From Micromonospora echinospora (GTDB lineage Bacteria; Actinomycetota; Actinomycetes; Mycobacteriales; Micromonosporaceae), in assembly GCF_900091495.1 (NCBI RefSeq), contig NZ_LT607413.1, forward strand, positions 1,736,001 to 1,800,000: DNA of 64,000 nucleotides, in the 5' to 3' direction. The notes under the pieces are model-generated. The model did not search any database. It was not told the DNA's origin and saw only the letters and a program-made list of their open reading frames with translations. This document shows, piece by piece, positions 26,526 to 35,763 of the stretch; positions within the stretch are counted from its first letter, which is position 1, and every line of letters starts with the position of its first letter. A program made the translations under genes and the position numbers.

Positions 26526-29356
26526 CACTGCTCCCCGGTCGGACGCCAGAGCAGGGCGTCGGTGTCCAGGGTGGCGACCACCCGCTCGCTGCCGTCCGCG
26601 CCGATCCGCCAGAGCTGCGTGCCGTGCGGCAGCCGGGCGCTGTCCACCTTGAACTCGGCCACCACGTCGCTGCTCTCGCCCGGGGCGAACCCGTTGCCCC
26701 GGAACGGTGGCCGTTCGATCACCCAGCCCTCCATGGCCCGCATCGCGCTCTCGTTCTGCCCGCCGTAGGGGATCCGGTAGAGGCTCGGCCGGTACGCCGG
26801 CCAACGCAGCACGTAGATCTCGTCCGCGTCCGGCGAGTACGGGGAGTCGGGATAGCCGAGTCCGAGCGCCGCGTACAGCTTCGCCGGGGTGTTCAGGTGA
26901 CCGACCTCGCCGGCCCGGTGCACGAAGCCGGAAACCCGGTCGTAGCCCCGTTCCAGGTAGTAGGCCAGTTGGCTGGGGGCGACCGTCTTCTGCATCATCG
27001 GTGGGCAGTTCGGGTCCTCCGGTGTGGTGGCGTACCGGGCGGGACCGGCCGGCTCCTCGGCCGGCGCGGCGACCGCCGACTCCACCGGCTCCGGCTCGAC
27101 GTCGTCGCCCAGCCCGACCTCGGCGGCCCAGTTGGCCAGCGCGACGATCTGTTCCCCGGGCAGCTTCGCGCCGACCGGGGTGCCCGGGTTGACGGCGAAC
27201 GACCACTGCTCGTCCGGCCACCTCCGGATGAGCTGGACGAACTTGACCTGCACCGTCTCGACCGGAGTGTCGACGTGGTCGGCCAGCCGTTCCGGCGAGG
27301 TGTAGACGATCACGTACGGCTCGCCGTCGAGTTGCTCGGTCCGCCAGACGAAGCCGCTCTCGCCGGGGCGGCTGCCCGGCGCGGCGTCCGGGGCGACGGG
27401 CAGCAGCACGCGGGCCAGGAGGAGGGTGGACAGGAACGTGTCGGTACTGCCGGTGCCGGCGGCGGCGAGCAGTTCCTCCTCCACGTCGTTTGCGGCGTGG
27501 AAGTCGATCGCCGGGGTCGCCGGCGGAGGCGTTTCCGCCGGGTCGACGCCGGGTCCGTCCGCCGGGTCCGGCTGCGCCACGCCCGTCTGGTACGCCGGTC
27601 CGGTGGGCTCGTACGCCGAGGTGGCGGTCTCGTACCCGGCAGGCTCGGGCCCCGGCCCGGTCACCGGGTCCGGTTGGCCGACGGTGTCCGACGGGTACCC
27701 GGCACCGGCGTCCGGCTCGGCCGGATACCCGGGAGCGGCGTCGGCGAGGTCGCGGGACTCGACGACGGTCCCCTCGATGACCAGCGGCGACGGCGACCGG
27801 GCCGGTTCGGGCCCGGCGAACTCCGCCGCTTCGGTGGCCCGTTCGGCCCCGGCGTAACCGGCCGGCGCGACCTGGTCGACGTGCCCGTAACCGGCCGACG
27901 CGGCACCGTCGGCGTGCCCGTAACCGGCCGACACGGCACCGTCGGCGTGCCCGTAACCGGCCGACACGGCACCGTCGACGTGCCCGTAACCGGCCGACAC
28001 GGCACCGTCGGCGTCGGCGTGACCGGCCGACATGGCATCGTCGGCGTCGGCGTGCCCCGCCGGCACGGACTGGTCGAGGCGGACGGTCGGCTCGGCCGGC
28101 AGGGGGTCGGTGGGGCGCACCGGCCCGGCGGGCTGCGGGATCGACTGGGTCGGCTCCTGGCCCACCGGATCGCTGCCGCCCGGCGGCATCCGCCAGGGCA
28201 ACGGCTGGGTGGGCTCGCCGGGCGCCTGGAGGGGCTCGCCGGCCGGTGGGGGCGGCATCCGGCGGGGCAAGGCCTGGGTCGGCTCGCTGACCGCCGGCTC
28301 CGGTCGCGGCTGACGTCGGGGCAGTGCCTGGGTCTGGTCGGCGGCCGGGGCCCCCGCCGCGATCCGGTTCTGCGGTGGGGTGGGCTGCTCGGCGGGAGCC
28401 GGGTCGGTGAACCGGAACGCCCGGGTGGGCTCGTCTGCGGCCTGGTCCGGCCGGTAGGGCCGCCGCCGGGGGAAGGCGCGGCCCGGTTCGCCCAGCCGGG
28501 ACGGGGGAACAGCCCGGTCCTGGGCCCGCAGTGGGGAGACCGGTGCCGGCCCGGTGCCGCGAGCCGACGGCGCCGGTTCGAAGAAGGAGTTCCGGCCGGT
28601 GGGCTGGCCGTTGGCCGGCGGGGTCGCTCCCGGATCGGGGTGCGCCGCGTCCGGACGGAGTTGACGGCGCGGGTTGGTCAACCAGCTCGAGCCCGGCTCG
28701 GGAGCCCCGTTCGACGACGGGGGCTCGACCGCGCCACGTGCGTCGGGCTGACCCACCCGGAGCGCCTCGGTGTCCTCGGCGGACTGGTCGGGCAGCCCTC
28801 GGCGGGGCGGCGTCGCGACCGGCGGCCGGGTGGTTCCGTACGGCGGTGCCGGCGGCGACCCCCGGGACGGTTCCGGCGCAGGCGGCTCGCCGCCGGCCGC
28901 CCGGTTACGGGCGAGCTGTTCCACCTGCTCCAGACGCGCCCGCGCGCCCAGCGTGCGGCCGGGCAGCCGGACATCGCCCCGGGAGAGCTGCGACACGAAC
29001 CAGGCCGGCAGGTAGCCCTCGATGGGTAGGCCAGGGTTGACCGCCAGCCACCACTCGTGGTTGGGCCAGCCCGCCGCCAAGTCGTGGTACGCGCAGCGCC
29101 GGCTCGACCCGCCGTTGGCACCCAGACAGGCCCGGAGCGCGACGTCGGAGGTGAAGGCCAGCACGTGGGTCCGGCCGTTGGTGGTCCAGGTACCCCAGCC
29201 CATCGGGGCCTGCCCCGCCAGGGCCTCGGCGGAGACCGGCAGCAGCAGGTCCGTCCGGGCCAGGATCCGGAAGTAGAGTTCCTGGTCATTGGCGCGAAGC
29301 GCGTCCCGCATCGCCGCCTCGGCCTCGGTAGCCGGCTCCCAGTCGGTCACGGCCAC
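26525..29356 (-). CDS. Large SseB-domain protein with repetitive linker
   Basis: 943 aa. SseB-like domain 1 at about residues 15-135 (THVLAFTSDVALRACLG, then EWWLAVNPGLPIEGYLP). A Pro/Gly/Ala-rich, probably disordered linker spans 150-610, with an 11-residue tandem repeat (SAGYGHADGAV). A second SseB-like domain lies at about 614-750 (PYVIVYTSPERLADHV, then WSFAVNPGTPVGAKLPG). The C-terminal 170 residues (MQKTVAPSQLAYYLERGYDR, then RWPAYRPSLYRIPYGGQ) form a conserved-looking domain I cannot name. Actinobacterial SseB-domain proteins are often found beside type VII secretion genes. No signal peptide. Divergent from mycP. Confidence 0.75.
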   Translation of the reverse strand: MAVTDWEPATEAEAAMRDALRANDQELYFRILARTDLLLPVSAEALAGQAPMGWGTWTTNGRTHVLAFTSDVALRACLGANGGSSRRCAYHDLAAGWPNHEWWLAVNPGLPIEGYLPAWFVSQLSRGDVRLPGRTLGARARLEQVEQLARNRAAGGEPPAPEPSRGSPPAPPYGTTRPPVATPPRRGLPDQSAEDTEALRVGQPDARGAVEPPSSNGAPEPGSSWLTNPRRQLRPDAAHPDPGATPPANGQPTGRNSFFEPAPSARGTGPAPVSPLRAQDRAVPPSRLGEPGRAFPRRRPYRPDQAADEPTRAFRFTDPAPAEQPTPPQNRIAAGAPAADQTQALPRRQPRPEPAVSEPTQALPRRMPPPPAGEPLQAPGEPTQPLPWRMPPGGSDPVGQEPTQSIPQPAGPVRPTDPLPAEPTVRLDQSVPAGHADADDAMSAGHADADGAVSAGYGHVDGAVSAGYGHADGAVSAGYGHADGAASAGYGHVDQVAPAGYAGAERATEAAEFAGPEPARSPSPLVIEGTVVESRDLADAAPGYPAEPDAGAGYPSDTVGQPDPVTGPGPEPAGYETATSAYEPTGPAYQTGVAQPDPADGPGVDPAETPPPATPAIDFHAANDVEEELLAAAGTGSTDTFLSTLLLARVLLPVAPDAAPGSRPGESGFVWRTEQLDGEPYVIVYTSPERLADHVDTPVETVQVKFVQLIRRWPDEQWSFAVNPGTPVGAKLPGEQIVALANWAAEVGLGDDVEPEPVESAVAAPAEEPAGPARYATTPEDPNCPPMMQKTVAPSQLAYYLERGYDRVSGFVHRAGEVGHLNTPAKLYAALGLGYPDSPYSPDADEIYVLRWPAYRPSLYRIPYGGQNESAMRAMEGWVIERPPFRGNGFAPGESSDVVAEFKVDSARLPHGTQLWRIGADGSERVVATLDTDALLWRPTGEQ
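27854..28070 (-). repeat. 33-bp tandem repeat inside SseB-like gene
   Basis: Five 33-bp units start at 27854, 27887, 27920, 27953 and 27986, nearly identical in DNA, then decay towards 28070. Each encodes one 11-residue unit of the linker. Confidence 0.9.
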
Positions 29357-29501
29357 CTCTCCTCCCGTGAACAGGCCATAGGCATCGCGTACAACCTACA
29401 AGGTAGTAACAAGATCACAATGTCTGACCGGCGCGATCCGCATCGATGACTTCGAGTCGATAACATGCCGTCCCGGAGCCGACACGATACGGAGGCGACG
29501 A

Positions 29502-30692
29502 ATGCCGCGAGCGACTCCGCGCCCGGTCGCCGCCGCGCTGGCCGCCCTCCTCACGGCCGCGCTCCCGGCCATACCGGCCGTGGCCGCCCCGGGCTGCACC
29601 GCCCCGCTCACGCCGACCCGACCGGTCACCGAGGCACCCTGGCCACAGGTACGGTACGCCCCCGACCGGCTGGCTCCGTTGGCGACCGGCGCGGGAACGG
29701 TCGTCGCGGTGATCGACTCGGGGGTGGACCGCCGGCACCCGCAGCTCGCCGGCCGGGTCCTCGACGGGACGGACTACCTCGACCCGGGCGAGGACGGCAG
29801 CCGGGACTGCGCCGGGCATGGAACCGGCGTGGCGAGCGTCATCGCCGCCGCGCCACGGGCGGGGACTGCCTTCCGCGGGCTGGCCCCCGAGGCCCGCATC
29901 CTGCCGGTACGCGTCAGCGAACAGCAGATCGTCGACGGCCGGGAGTCGGGGCGTACGGTCAGCGCGGCGGTCTTCGCCCGGGCGATCCGGTGGGCCGTCG
30001 ACCGGGGCGCGGACGTGCTCAACCTCTCCGTCGTGCTGTACGCCGACCATCCGGCCGTCCGGGCGGCCGTCGCGTACGCGCTGGACCGCGACGTCGTGGT
30101 GGTGGCCGCCGCCGGCAACCTGCACGCCGAGGGCGACCCCCTCCCGTACCCGGCCGCCTACGACGGGGTGATCGGGGTCGGCGCGATCGCCGCGAACGGG
30201 ATCCGCGCCGACTTCTCCCAGGTCGGCGGCTACGTCGACGTGGTCGCCCCGGGCAGCGACGTGCTGATGGCCGCGCCGGACCGGGGTCACCGGCGGGCGG
30301 AGGGGACGAGCTACGCCACCCCGTTCGTGGCGGCCACCGCCGCCCTGCTCCGCGGCTACCGGCCGGAGCTGACCGCAGCCCAGGTCACGCAGCGGATCGT
30401 GGCCACCGCCGACCCCGCTCCCGGACGGGGAGCCGGGTACGGCGCCGGGGTGCTCAACCCGTACCGGGCGGTCACCGAGACCGGGGCCGGCACGGCCGGC
30501 ACGCCCCGACGGGCCGACGCGCTCCCGGCCCGGTGGGTCGACCCGGCGGAGGTGGCCCGGGACGCCCGGCGGGCCGACGCCCGGGGCCGGGCACTGCTGG
30601 TCGCCGCCGTGGCCGCCGCCCTAGCCGTCGCCGCGCTGCTGCTGGCGATGATCGTGCCGCGTGGCTCCCGCCGCCGCTGGCGGCCCGGCTGA
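29502..30692 (+). CDS. mycP: Mycosin, type VII secretion-associated subtilisin-like protease
   Basis: 396 aa, complete. Signal peptide at 1-29 (AALAALLTAALPAIPAVAA). Catalytic triad of the S8 family: D72 in AVIDSGVD, H106 in CAGHGTGVASV, S270 in EGTSYATPF; oxyanion Asn206 in AAAGN. A C-terminal membrane helix (about 365-388) with a short basic tail completes the mycosin layout. Cys32 and Cys103 could form the disulfide seen in mycosins. It stabilises and regulates the ESX secretion complex at the outer face of the membrane. Divergent from the SseB-like gene and convergent with the WXG100 genes. Confidence 0.92.
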   Translation: MPRATPRPVAAALAALLTAALPAIPAVAAPGCTAPLTPTRPVTEAPWPQVRYAPDRLAPLATGAGTVVAVIDSGVDRRHPQLAGRVLDGTDYLDPGEDGSRDCAGHGTGVASVIAAAPRAGTAFRGLAPEARILPVRVSEQQIVDGRESGRTVSAAVFARAIRWAVDRGADVLNLSVVLYADHPAVRAAVAYALDRDVVVVAAAGNLHAEGDPLPYPAAYDGVIGVGAIAANGIRADFSQVGGYVDVVAPGSDVLMAAPDRGHRRAEGTSYATPFVAATAALLRGYRPELTAAQVTQRIVATADPAPGRGAGYGAGVLNPYRAVTETGAGTAGTPRRADALPARWVDPAEVARDARRADARGRALLVAAVAAALAVAALLLAMIVPRGSRRRWRPG

Positions 30693-30775
30693 CGGGGACG
30701 CGTCACGCTCCGGCGGTGCGTCCCGGCCTCGCTCTTCCCGGCGGCCGGGCCGACCGGGGCACGTCACCGTGGGCG

Positions 30776-30804
30776 CGGTCCCGGCGGGGATCCCGCCGGG
30801 ACCG
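30776..30804. terminator. Bidirectional terminator between mycP and WXG100 genes
   Basis: 13-bp perfect stem (30776-30788 with 30792-30804) with a 3-nt loop, in the 120-bp space between convergent 3' ends. Confidence 0.7.
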
Positions 30805-30812
30805 GCCGGGCC

Positions 30813-31106
30813 TCACTGGAAGAGGTTGACGTTGCGCTTCTCGGTGTCGAGGTAGTCGGTGGCGGAATCGTCCACGGCGAGCTTGATGTCGCGCAGCATC
30901 GCCTGGAGGTCCTGCGAGGCGGAACGCCACCGCGCCTGACGCACCGCGTACGCCTCCCGGGCCTCACCGGTCCAGCTCGCGACCAGTGGGGCGGCGTCCC
31001 GCTCCAACTGGCCGAGCTGCGAGTCGAGCGTGTTCAGCGCCCGCTGGATGTCCGCGCCCGCTTGCTGGAGCGCGGCGAAATTGACGACCAGCACACCGTT
31101 GTTCAT
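30813..31106 (-). CDS. WXG100-family (Esx) protein
   Basis: 97 aa, the standard length. Two helices joined by the WXG turn, here SWTGEA with W45. The C-terminal part contains YLDTEKRN, near the YxxxD/E secretion signal expected in one partner of an Esx pair (Y84, E88). Starts at ATG 31106. It is the second of two consecutive Esx genes on this strand (27 bp apart) and should form a heterodimer with the first, exported by the type VII system to which MycP and EccE belong. Confidence 0.9.
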   Translation of the reverse strand: MNNGVLVVNFAALQQAGADIQRALNTLDSQLGQLERDAAPLVASWTGEAREAYAVRQARWRSASQDLQAMLRDIKLAVDDSATDYLDTEKRNVNLFQ

Positions 31107-31133
31107 CGGATCTTCCCCTCGGTCACGGATCGG

Positions 31134-31451
31134 TCAGAGCGGCAGCTGGATGCCACGGTTGGTGCCGGCCACCCGGCTGGCGGCCTCGGCGTCGGCGGTG
31201 TCGTACTGCGTGCCGGCGGTGCGGATCGCCTGGGCGGTCTCCCGCAGGGCCCGCTGCAACGCCGCCTGGTCCTGCGACCACTGCTGCCGGACCTGTTCGA
31301 ACGACCGGCCACCGGCCCCGCGCCAGGCCTGCTGCAACACCTCCAACTCGGTCATGAGCTGGGTCAGCATCGTCTGCAACGACTGGTCGACCTGCTCGAA
31401 CTTCGCGGCGGTCTGCTGCATCACCGCGGCTTCTGCCTGGGTCTGGGACAC
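31134..31451 (-). CDS. WXG100-family (Esx) protein
   Basis: 105 aa. Helix-WXG-helix architecture with the turn QAWRGAGG (W43). The second helix carries AIRTAGTQYDTADAEAA; Y83 with D88 (five residues apart) is not a clean YxxxD/E signal, so the partner protein probably provides it. First of the Esx pair, divergent from eccE with a 246-bp spacer (31452-31697). That spacer presumably holds promoters for both directions, and nothing else is visible there apart from one DnaA-like 9-mer. Confidence 0.9.
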   Translation of the reverse strand: MSQTQAEAAVMQQTAAKFEQVDQSLQTMLTQLMTELEVLQQAWRGAGGRSFEQVRQQWSQDQAALQRALRETAQAIRTAGTQYDTADAEAASRVAGTNRGIQLPL

Positions 31452-31697
31452 CCGGACGTCACCTCGTCTCGTGTGGTCGTGGCTGCCCGCCGACGCCCGG
31501 TGCGGACGCGTCGGCCGCCCGCCGGGTCGGCGAGCCGCGGCGGGTCAGCGGAACTCGTCGCTGACGGTAGCGGTCCCCATCTGCTTCTGCTACCCCACCC
31601 CCGTCGCCTGTGGACAGACGCGCTGTCTTCCCGACCGTTCGAACCCCCTACCATGGGCCGTCGTACCAACCGGTCGTGACGGCGGAGGAGGCGCACG

Positions 31698-33578
31698 GTG
31701 ACGGTGGCGACGACCGGGCGGCCGACCCCGGCAGCCGGGGAACCGGCTCCGGCCGGGCAACCGGACCCCAGCGGGATGCCCACCACCGGTCCCGTGTCCC
31801 GGTCAACACCGCCGGCGCGGTGGACCGTGCCCCGTCGCCCGGCGCACGGCGTACGGGCCGGCCAGGTCGTCGCCGCCCAGGTGGCGTTCGCCCTGCTCGT
31901 TGCCGCCCTCGGCCGGGGCGTGCCGGCCGCCGCCGGTGCGGCGCTGGTCGCGGTGCTGCTGCTGGCGGTCGCCTGGCTGCGGATCCGCCGGCGGTGGCTC
32001 TTCGAGTGGCTGGGCACCGCCGCCGGTCACCTGACCCGGCGGCGGGTCCTGCCGTCGGCCGCCGCCCCGACCGCGCTCCTCACCCTGGTCGCGCCGGACG
32101 CCTCGGTCCACGGTGCCGAACTGGCCGGTGACCCGGCCGCCGTGGTCGGCGACGCGGAGGGGCTGACCGCCCTGCTCGAACTGACCGATCCGGGCGGGCT
32201 GCTCGGGGACGGCGAGCGGAACCTGCCCACCCCGGCGGCGTTGCTCCCTCCGGCCGGGCCGGACACACCGCCGTTACGGATCCAGTTGCTGCTCGCCGGC
32301 ACGCCCGCTCCCGCCCCGGGAGCGGGTGGCAGTCAGGTGGCGATCTCCTACCGCCAGCTCACCGAGGGGCGGGTGCCCGGATCCGAACGGGCGGTGCTGG
32401 CCGTCCGGGCGCTGCGGGTCGAGGGCTGGTCCGACGAGGAGCTACGGCGTGCCCTCTCCGGCGCGGTACGCAAGGTGGTCCGGCGCCTCGCGCCGGTCAC
32501 CGCCCGCCCGCTGGGCGAGCAGGCCGTGCTGCGCGTGCTCGCCGAGCTGGCCCACCACGACGGCGGCCAGCCGGGGCGGGAGAGCTGGCAGGTGCTCCGT
32601 CTGGGCGGCCTGCTCCAGTCCACCCACCGGCTGCGGCGCTGGCCCGACCCACACACCGAGGGTGGCCGACGGTTGGTGCCGCGGCTGCGGGAACTGCCCG
32701 CCTCGGCGATCACCGTCTCGCTCTGCGCCGGCCCGTGCGGCGGCGACCCGGCCTCGGCACCGGTCGAGTTGACGGTGCGGCTGGCCGCCGACACCCCCGG
32801 CGGCCTCTCCGTCGCCGAACAGGCGTTGCGCCGGCTGGTCGGCGGCCTGGGCGGGGAGGTACGCCGGCTCGACGGCGACCAGCTTCCCGGACTCACCGCC
32901 ACCCTGCCGCTGGCCCGCGCCGGAGTCACGGATCCCACCAGCGCTCCCCCCGACGGGGTGGGGCTGCCGCTCGGCAGCGCCGGTCTGATGATCGGCGCGA
33001 ACCGGCACGGTCGTCCGATCACCCTGCGGATGTTCCGCCCGGAGGCCACCCGGATCGTCCTGGTCGGCGGGGTCCGCGCCGCCCAGTTGGTGGTCCTGCG
33101 GGCGATGGCGCTCGGCGCCCGGGTCGTGGTGCAGACCGCACGCCCCCGCACGTGGGAGCCGTTCGTCCGGGGCGTGGGTGTTCCCGGCGGCGCGATCATG
33201 ATGCTCCCGCCCGGACGGCACCCGGACGGGGCGGCCGGCACGCCGCTACGCCCGCTGCTCCTGGTGGTGGACGCCGGCCCGGTGACCGCCGAGCCCCCAC
33301 CCGGGCCGGGTTGGCAGGCCACCCTCGTCGTCCGGGACGAGCTGACCCCGTCCGACGCTGACACCCTCGGCCGTGCCGACCTGGCCGTGCTGCAACCCCT
33401 GGGCCCGGCGGAGGCCGCCGTCGCCGGTGCCGCGCTCGGGTTGGGTGGCTCCACCGAGTGGCTGACCCGGATCCGGAAGGACATGGTCGCGGTGGTGAAC
33501 CGGCGGGCGCTGCGCTGGGCGCTGATCGCCCCGACCCCGATCGAGGCGCAGCTCGTCGGCGCTCCCGCCCGCCGCTGA
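31698..33578 (+). CDS. eccE: Type VII secretion protein EccE
   Basis: 626 aa from GTG 31698, behind GGAGGAGG. A Pro-rich N-terminus (1-50) leads into two membrane helices (about 54-95, VVAAQVAFALLVAALG then GAALVAVLLLAVAWLRI) and a long C-terminal soluble region with the RLRELPASAITVSL block and a Rossmann-like segment (ATRIVLVGGVRAAQLVVLRA). This is the EccE layout of ESX systems, somewhat longer than mycobacterial proteins. EccB, EccC and EccD are not in the window, so the locus is split or continues elsewhere. Confidence 0.82.
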   Translation: MTVATTGRPTPAAGEPAPAGQPDPSGMPTTGPVSRSTPPARWTVPRRPAHGVRAGQVVAAQVAFALLVAALGRGVPAAAGAALVAVLLLAVAWLRIRRRWLFEWLGTAAGHLTRRRVLPSAAAPTALLTLVAPDASVHGAELAGDPAAVVGDAEGLTALLELTDPGGLLGDGERNLPTPAALLPPAGPDTPPLRIQLLLAGTPAPAPGAGGSQVAISYRQLTEGRVPGSERAVLAVRALRVEGWSDEELRRALSGAVRKVVRRLAPVTARPLGEQAVLRVLAELAHHDGGQPGRESWQVLRLGGLLQSTHRLRRWPDPHTEGGRRLVPRLRELPASAITVSLCAGPCGGDPASAPVELTVRLAADTPGGLSVAEQALRRLVGGLGGEVRRLDGDQLPGLTATLPLARAGVTDPTSAPPDGVGLPLGSAGLMIGANRHGRPITLRMFRPEATRIVLVGGVRAAQLVVLRAMALGARVVVQTARPRTWEPFVRGVGVPGGAIMMLPPGRHPDGAAGTPLRPLLLVVDAGPVTAEPPPGPGWQATLVVRDELTPSDADTLGRADLAVLQPLGPAEAAVAGAALGLGGSTEWLTRIRKDMVAVVNRRALRWALIAPTPIEAQLVGAPARR

Positions 33579-33629
33579 CCCGCACCGGGCGGGTTCCGCC
33601 GGTTGGCCGGGCATGGCACCATCGCCGCC

Positions 33630-34007
33630 ATGACCTCTCTGCTGATCCGGCTGGGAAGCACGGTGGTGGCCCTCTGGCTGGCCACCCTCCTGATTCCGGG
33701 GATCGCCCTCAATTCCGACTCGGCCACCGAGACGGTCACCACGCTGGTCCTGGTCTCGGTGATCTTCGGCGTGGTCAACGCCGTCCTCCAGCCGATCATC
33801 AAGACCGTGGGCTGCGGGTTCTACCTGCTGACGCTCGGTCTCATCGCGCTGGTCGTGAACGGGCTGCTCTTCCTGCTCACCAGTTGGATCGCCGGCCAGG
33901 CCGGGCTGCCGTTCGAGGTGGACGGCTTCTGGCCGGAGGCGGTGCTCGGCGCGCTTCTGGTCAGCGTGGTCACCTGGCTCCTCGGCGCTCTGCTCGACCG
34001 GGACTGA
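33630..34007 (+). CDS. Phage-holin-family 4-TM membrane protein
   Basis: 125 aa from ATG 33630 (the in-frame TTG at 33603 is less likely). Four membrane helices: LLIRLGSTVVALWLATLLIP, then LVLVSVIFGVVNAVLQPII, then YLLTLGLIALVVNGLLFLLT, then VLGALLVSVVTWLLGALL. Matches the small mycobacterial 4-TMS holin-like family (PF04020 type) found in many non-phage contexts, so it need not be phage-derived. Monocistronic. Confidence 0.85.
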   Translation: MTSLLIRLGSTVVALWLATLLIPGIALNSDSATETVTTLVLVSVIFGVVNAVLQPIIKTVGCGFYLLTLGLIALVVNGLLFLLTSWIAGQAGLPFEVDGFWPEAVLGALLVSVVTWLLGALLDRD

Positions 34008-34075
34008 CCCGGGCCACCGGGTGGCGCGAGCCGCATCCCGGGAACTGGCTGTTCAGCCACGCCGGTGATCGGGGT

Positions 34076-34081
34076 TAGCCT
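34076..34081 (+). promoter_or_regulatory. -10 element (TAGCCT) for a leaderless GNAT-rarD transcript
   Basis: TAGCCT ends 6 nt before GTG 34088, with no Shine-Dalgarno sequence. Confidence 0.5.
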
Positions 34082-34087
34082 GCGCTC

Positions 34088-34531
34088 GTGCTGAACCTGA
34101 CCCGCGCCGACGGCTACCGGATCTCCACCGACCCGACCCGCATCGACCTGGACCGCGTCCATCACTGGCTCTCCACCGACACGTACTGGGCGATGGGGCG
34201 GGACCGGGAGACGGTGGAACGCGCGTTCGCCAACTCCCTGCCGTTCGGGGTGTACCGGCCGGGTGACGGCGGCCAGGTGGCGGTGGCCCGGGTGGTCACC
34301 GACCGGACCACCTTCGCCTGGCTCGCCGACGTCTACGTGGACCCGGCCGAGCGGGGTCGCGGGCTGGGCACCTGGCTGGCCGGCGTGGTCCGCGACCACG
34401 TCACCGGGCTCGGCGTACGTCGGCTCGTGCTGGCCACGAACGACGCCCACGGGGTGTACGCGAAGGTCGGCTTCGCCCCGATGGACCACCCGGACCGCTG
34501 GATGCAGCTCGACCGGCGCGACCCGTCGTGA
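34088..34531 (+). CDS. GNAT-family N-acetyltransferase
   Basis: 147 aa. Motif A is complete: ADVYVDPAERGRGLGTWLAG, with the pyrophosphate-binding R-x-x-G-x-G, then LVLATNDAHGVYAKVGFAPM. It would transfer an acyl group from acetyl-CoA; the acceptor is unknown. The stop overlaps the GTG start of rarD (GTGA), so it is translationally coupled to a transporter, raising the possibility that both handle the same compound (inference). Confidence 0.88.
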   Translation: MLNLTRADGYRISTDPTRIDLDRVHHWLSTDTYWAMGRDRETVERAFANSLPFGVYRPGDGGQVAVARVVTDRTTFAWLADVYVDPAERGRGLGTWLAGVVRDHVTGLGVRRLVLATNDAHGVYAKVGFAPMDHPDRWMQLDRRDPS

Positions 34532-35763
34532 CCCCGCTGCGGCTGGGCTACCTGTACGCCTTCGGGGCGTACCTGGTCTGGGGCTTCTTCCCGCTCTACC
34601 TGCGCCTGCTACGCCCGGCCGGTCCGGTCGAGGTGCTCGCCCACCGGATCGTCTGGTCGGTGGCCGTGGTGGCGTTGCTGCTGGCCGCGCTGCGCCGGAT
34701 CACCGTCCTGCGGGACCTGCTGCGCCGTCCCCGCGCCCTGGCCGGGATCACGCTCGCGGCCACGCTGATCGGGGTGAACTGGGGCGTCTACGTCTACGGG
34801 GTCGACACCGACCAGGTGGTGGAGACCGCGCTCGGGTACTTCGTCAACCCGCTGGTGTCGGTGCTGCTCGGGGTGACCGTGCTGCGGGAGCGGATGCGGC
34901 CGGCGCAGTGGGCGGCGGTGGGCGTCGGCGGGCTGGCCGTGGCCGTGCTCACCGTCGACTACGGCCGCCCGCCGTACCTGGCGCTGATCCTGGCGCTCAG
35001 CTTCGGCGGGTACGGCCTGGTCAAGAAGCGGCTCGGGCTGCCCGCCGCAGAGGGCCTGTTCGTGGAGTCGGCGGTGCTGCTCCTGCCCGCCGTCGGCTAC
35101 CTGGCCTGGCTCTGGTCCGACGGTGGGCTGACCTTCGGCCGGATCTCCGCCGGGCACACCGCGCTGCTGGTGCTGCTCGGTGCGGCCACCGCCGTTCCGC
35201 TGCTCTGCTTCGCCGGGGCCGCCAACCGGCTGCCGCTGACCGCGCTGGGCATGATGCAGTACCTCACCCCGACCCTCCAGCTCGCCTGCGGGGTGCTGAT
35301 CCTGCACGAGCCGATGCCGCCGGCCCGGCTGGCCGGCTTCGGGCTGGTGTGGGCGGCGCTGGTGGTGTTCACCGTGGACGCGCTCCGGCACGCCCGCCGC
35401 CGCGCCGCCACCGTTCCGACCGCCCCCGCCCCCGCCCCCGGGGTCGGGGACCACGCCGGGCCCGGCCCGGACGCCGTTGCCGGGAACCACGCCGGACCCG
35501 AGCCGGACGGCGGGGGACGGGCCGCCGGGCCCCCGGACGGCGGGGGACGGGCCGCCGGGCCCCCGGACGGCGGGGGACGGGCCGCCGGGCCCCCGGACGG
35601 CGGGGGACGGGCCGCCGGGCCCCCGGACGGCGGGGGACGGGCCGCCGGGCCCCCGGACGGCGGGGGACGGGCCGCCGGGCCCCCGGACGGCGGGGGACGG
35701 GCCGCCGGGCCCCCGGACGGCGGGTCCCGTGGGTCGCCCCGGCCAGCTCAGCGGACGTCGTAG
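34528..35763 (+). CDS. rarD: RarD-family EamA transporter with repeat-expanded C-terminus
   Basis: 411 aa. Residues 1-295 form ten membrane helices of the drug/metabolite transporter superfamily; RarD-type signatures include YLVWGFFPLYLRLLRP and VNWGVYVYGVDTDQVVETAL, then LGYFVNPLVSVLLGV. Usual length is about 300 residues. The extra 110 residues are Pro/Gly/Ala/Asp rich with seven identical 10-residue units (PDGGGRAAGP). The gene overlaps the 3' end of the convergent anti-sigma gene by 16 bp. The repeat tail may be a recent expansion that displaced the stop codon. Confidence 0.88.
   Translation: MTPLRLGYLYAFGAYLVWGFFPLYLRLLRPAGPVEVLAHRIVWSVAVVALLLAALRRITVLRDLLRRPRALAGITLAATLIGVNWGVYVYGVDTDQVVETALGYFVNPLVSVLLGVTVLRERMRPAQWAAVGVGGLAVAVLTVDYGRPPYLALILALSFGGYGLVKKRLGLPAAEGLFVESAVLLLPAVGYLAWLWSDGGLTFGRISAGHTALLVLLGAATAVPLLCFAGAANRLPLTALGMMQYLTPTLQLACGVLILHEPMPPARLAGFGLVWAALVVFTVDALRHARRRAATVPTAPAPAPGVGDHAGPGPDAVAGNHAGPEPDGGGRAAGPPDGGGRAAGPPDGGGRAAGPPDGGGRAAGPPDGGGRAAGPPDGGGRAAGPPDGGGRAAGPPDGGSRGSPRPAQRTS
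35503..35724 (+). repeat. Seven perfect 30-bp tandem repeats in the rarD tail
   Basis: Units start at 35503 and every 30 bp to 35683, base-identical, followed by a 12-bp partial unit. DNA identity indicates recent slippage or recombination. Both strands are open through it because the unit is a multiple of three. Confidence 0.95.

Noticed and set aside
35503..35724. Possible CRISPR array
   Set aside because: The 30-bp units are directly abutting with no spacers and lie in frame inside rarD.
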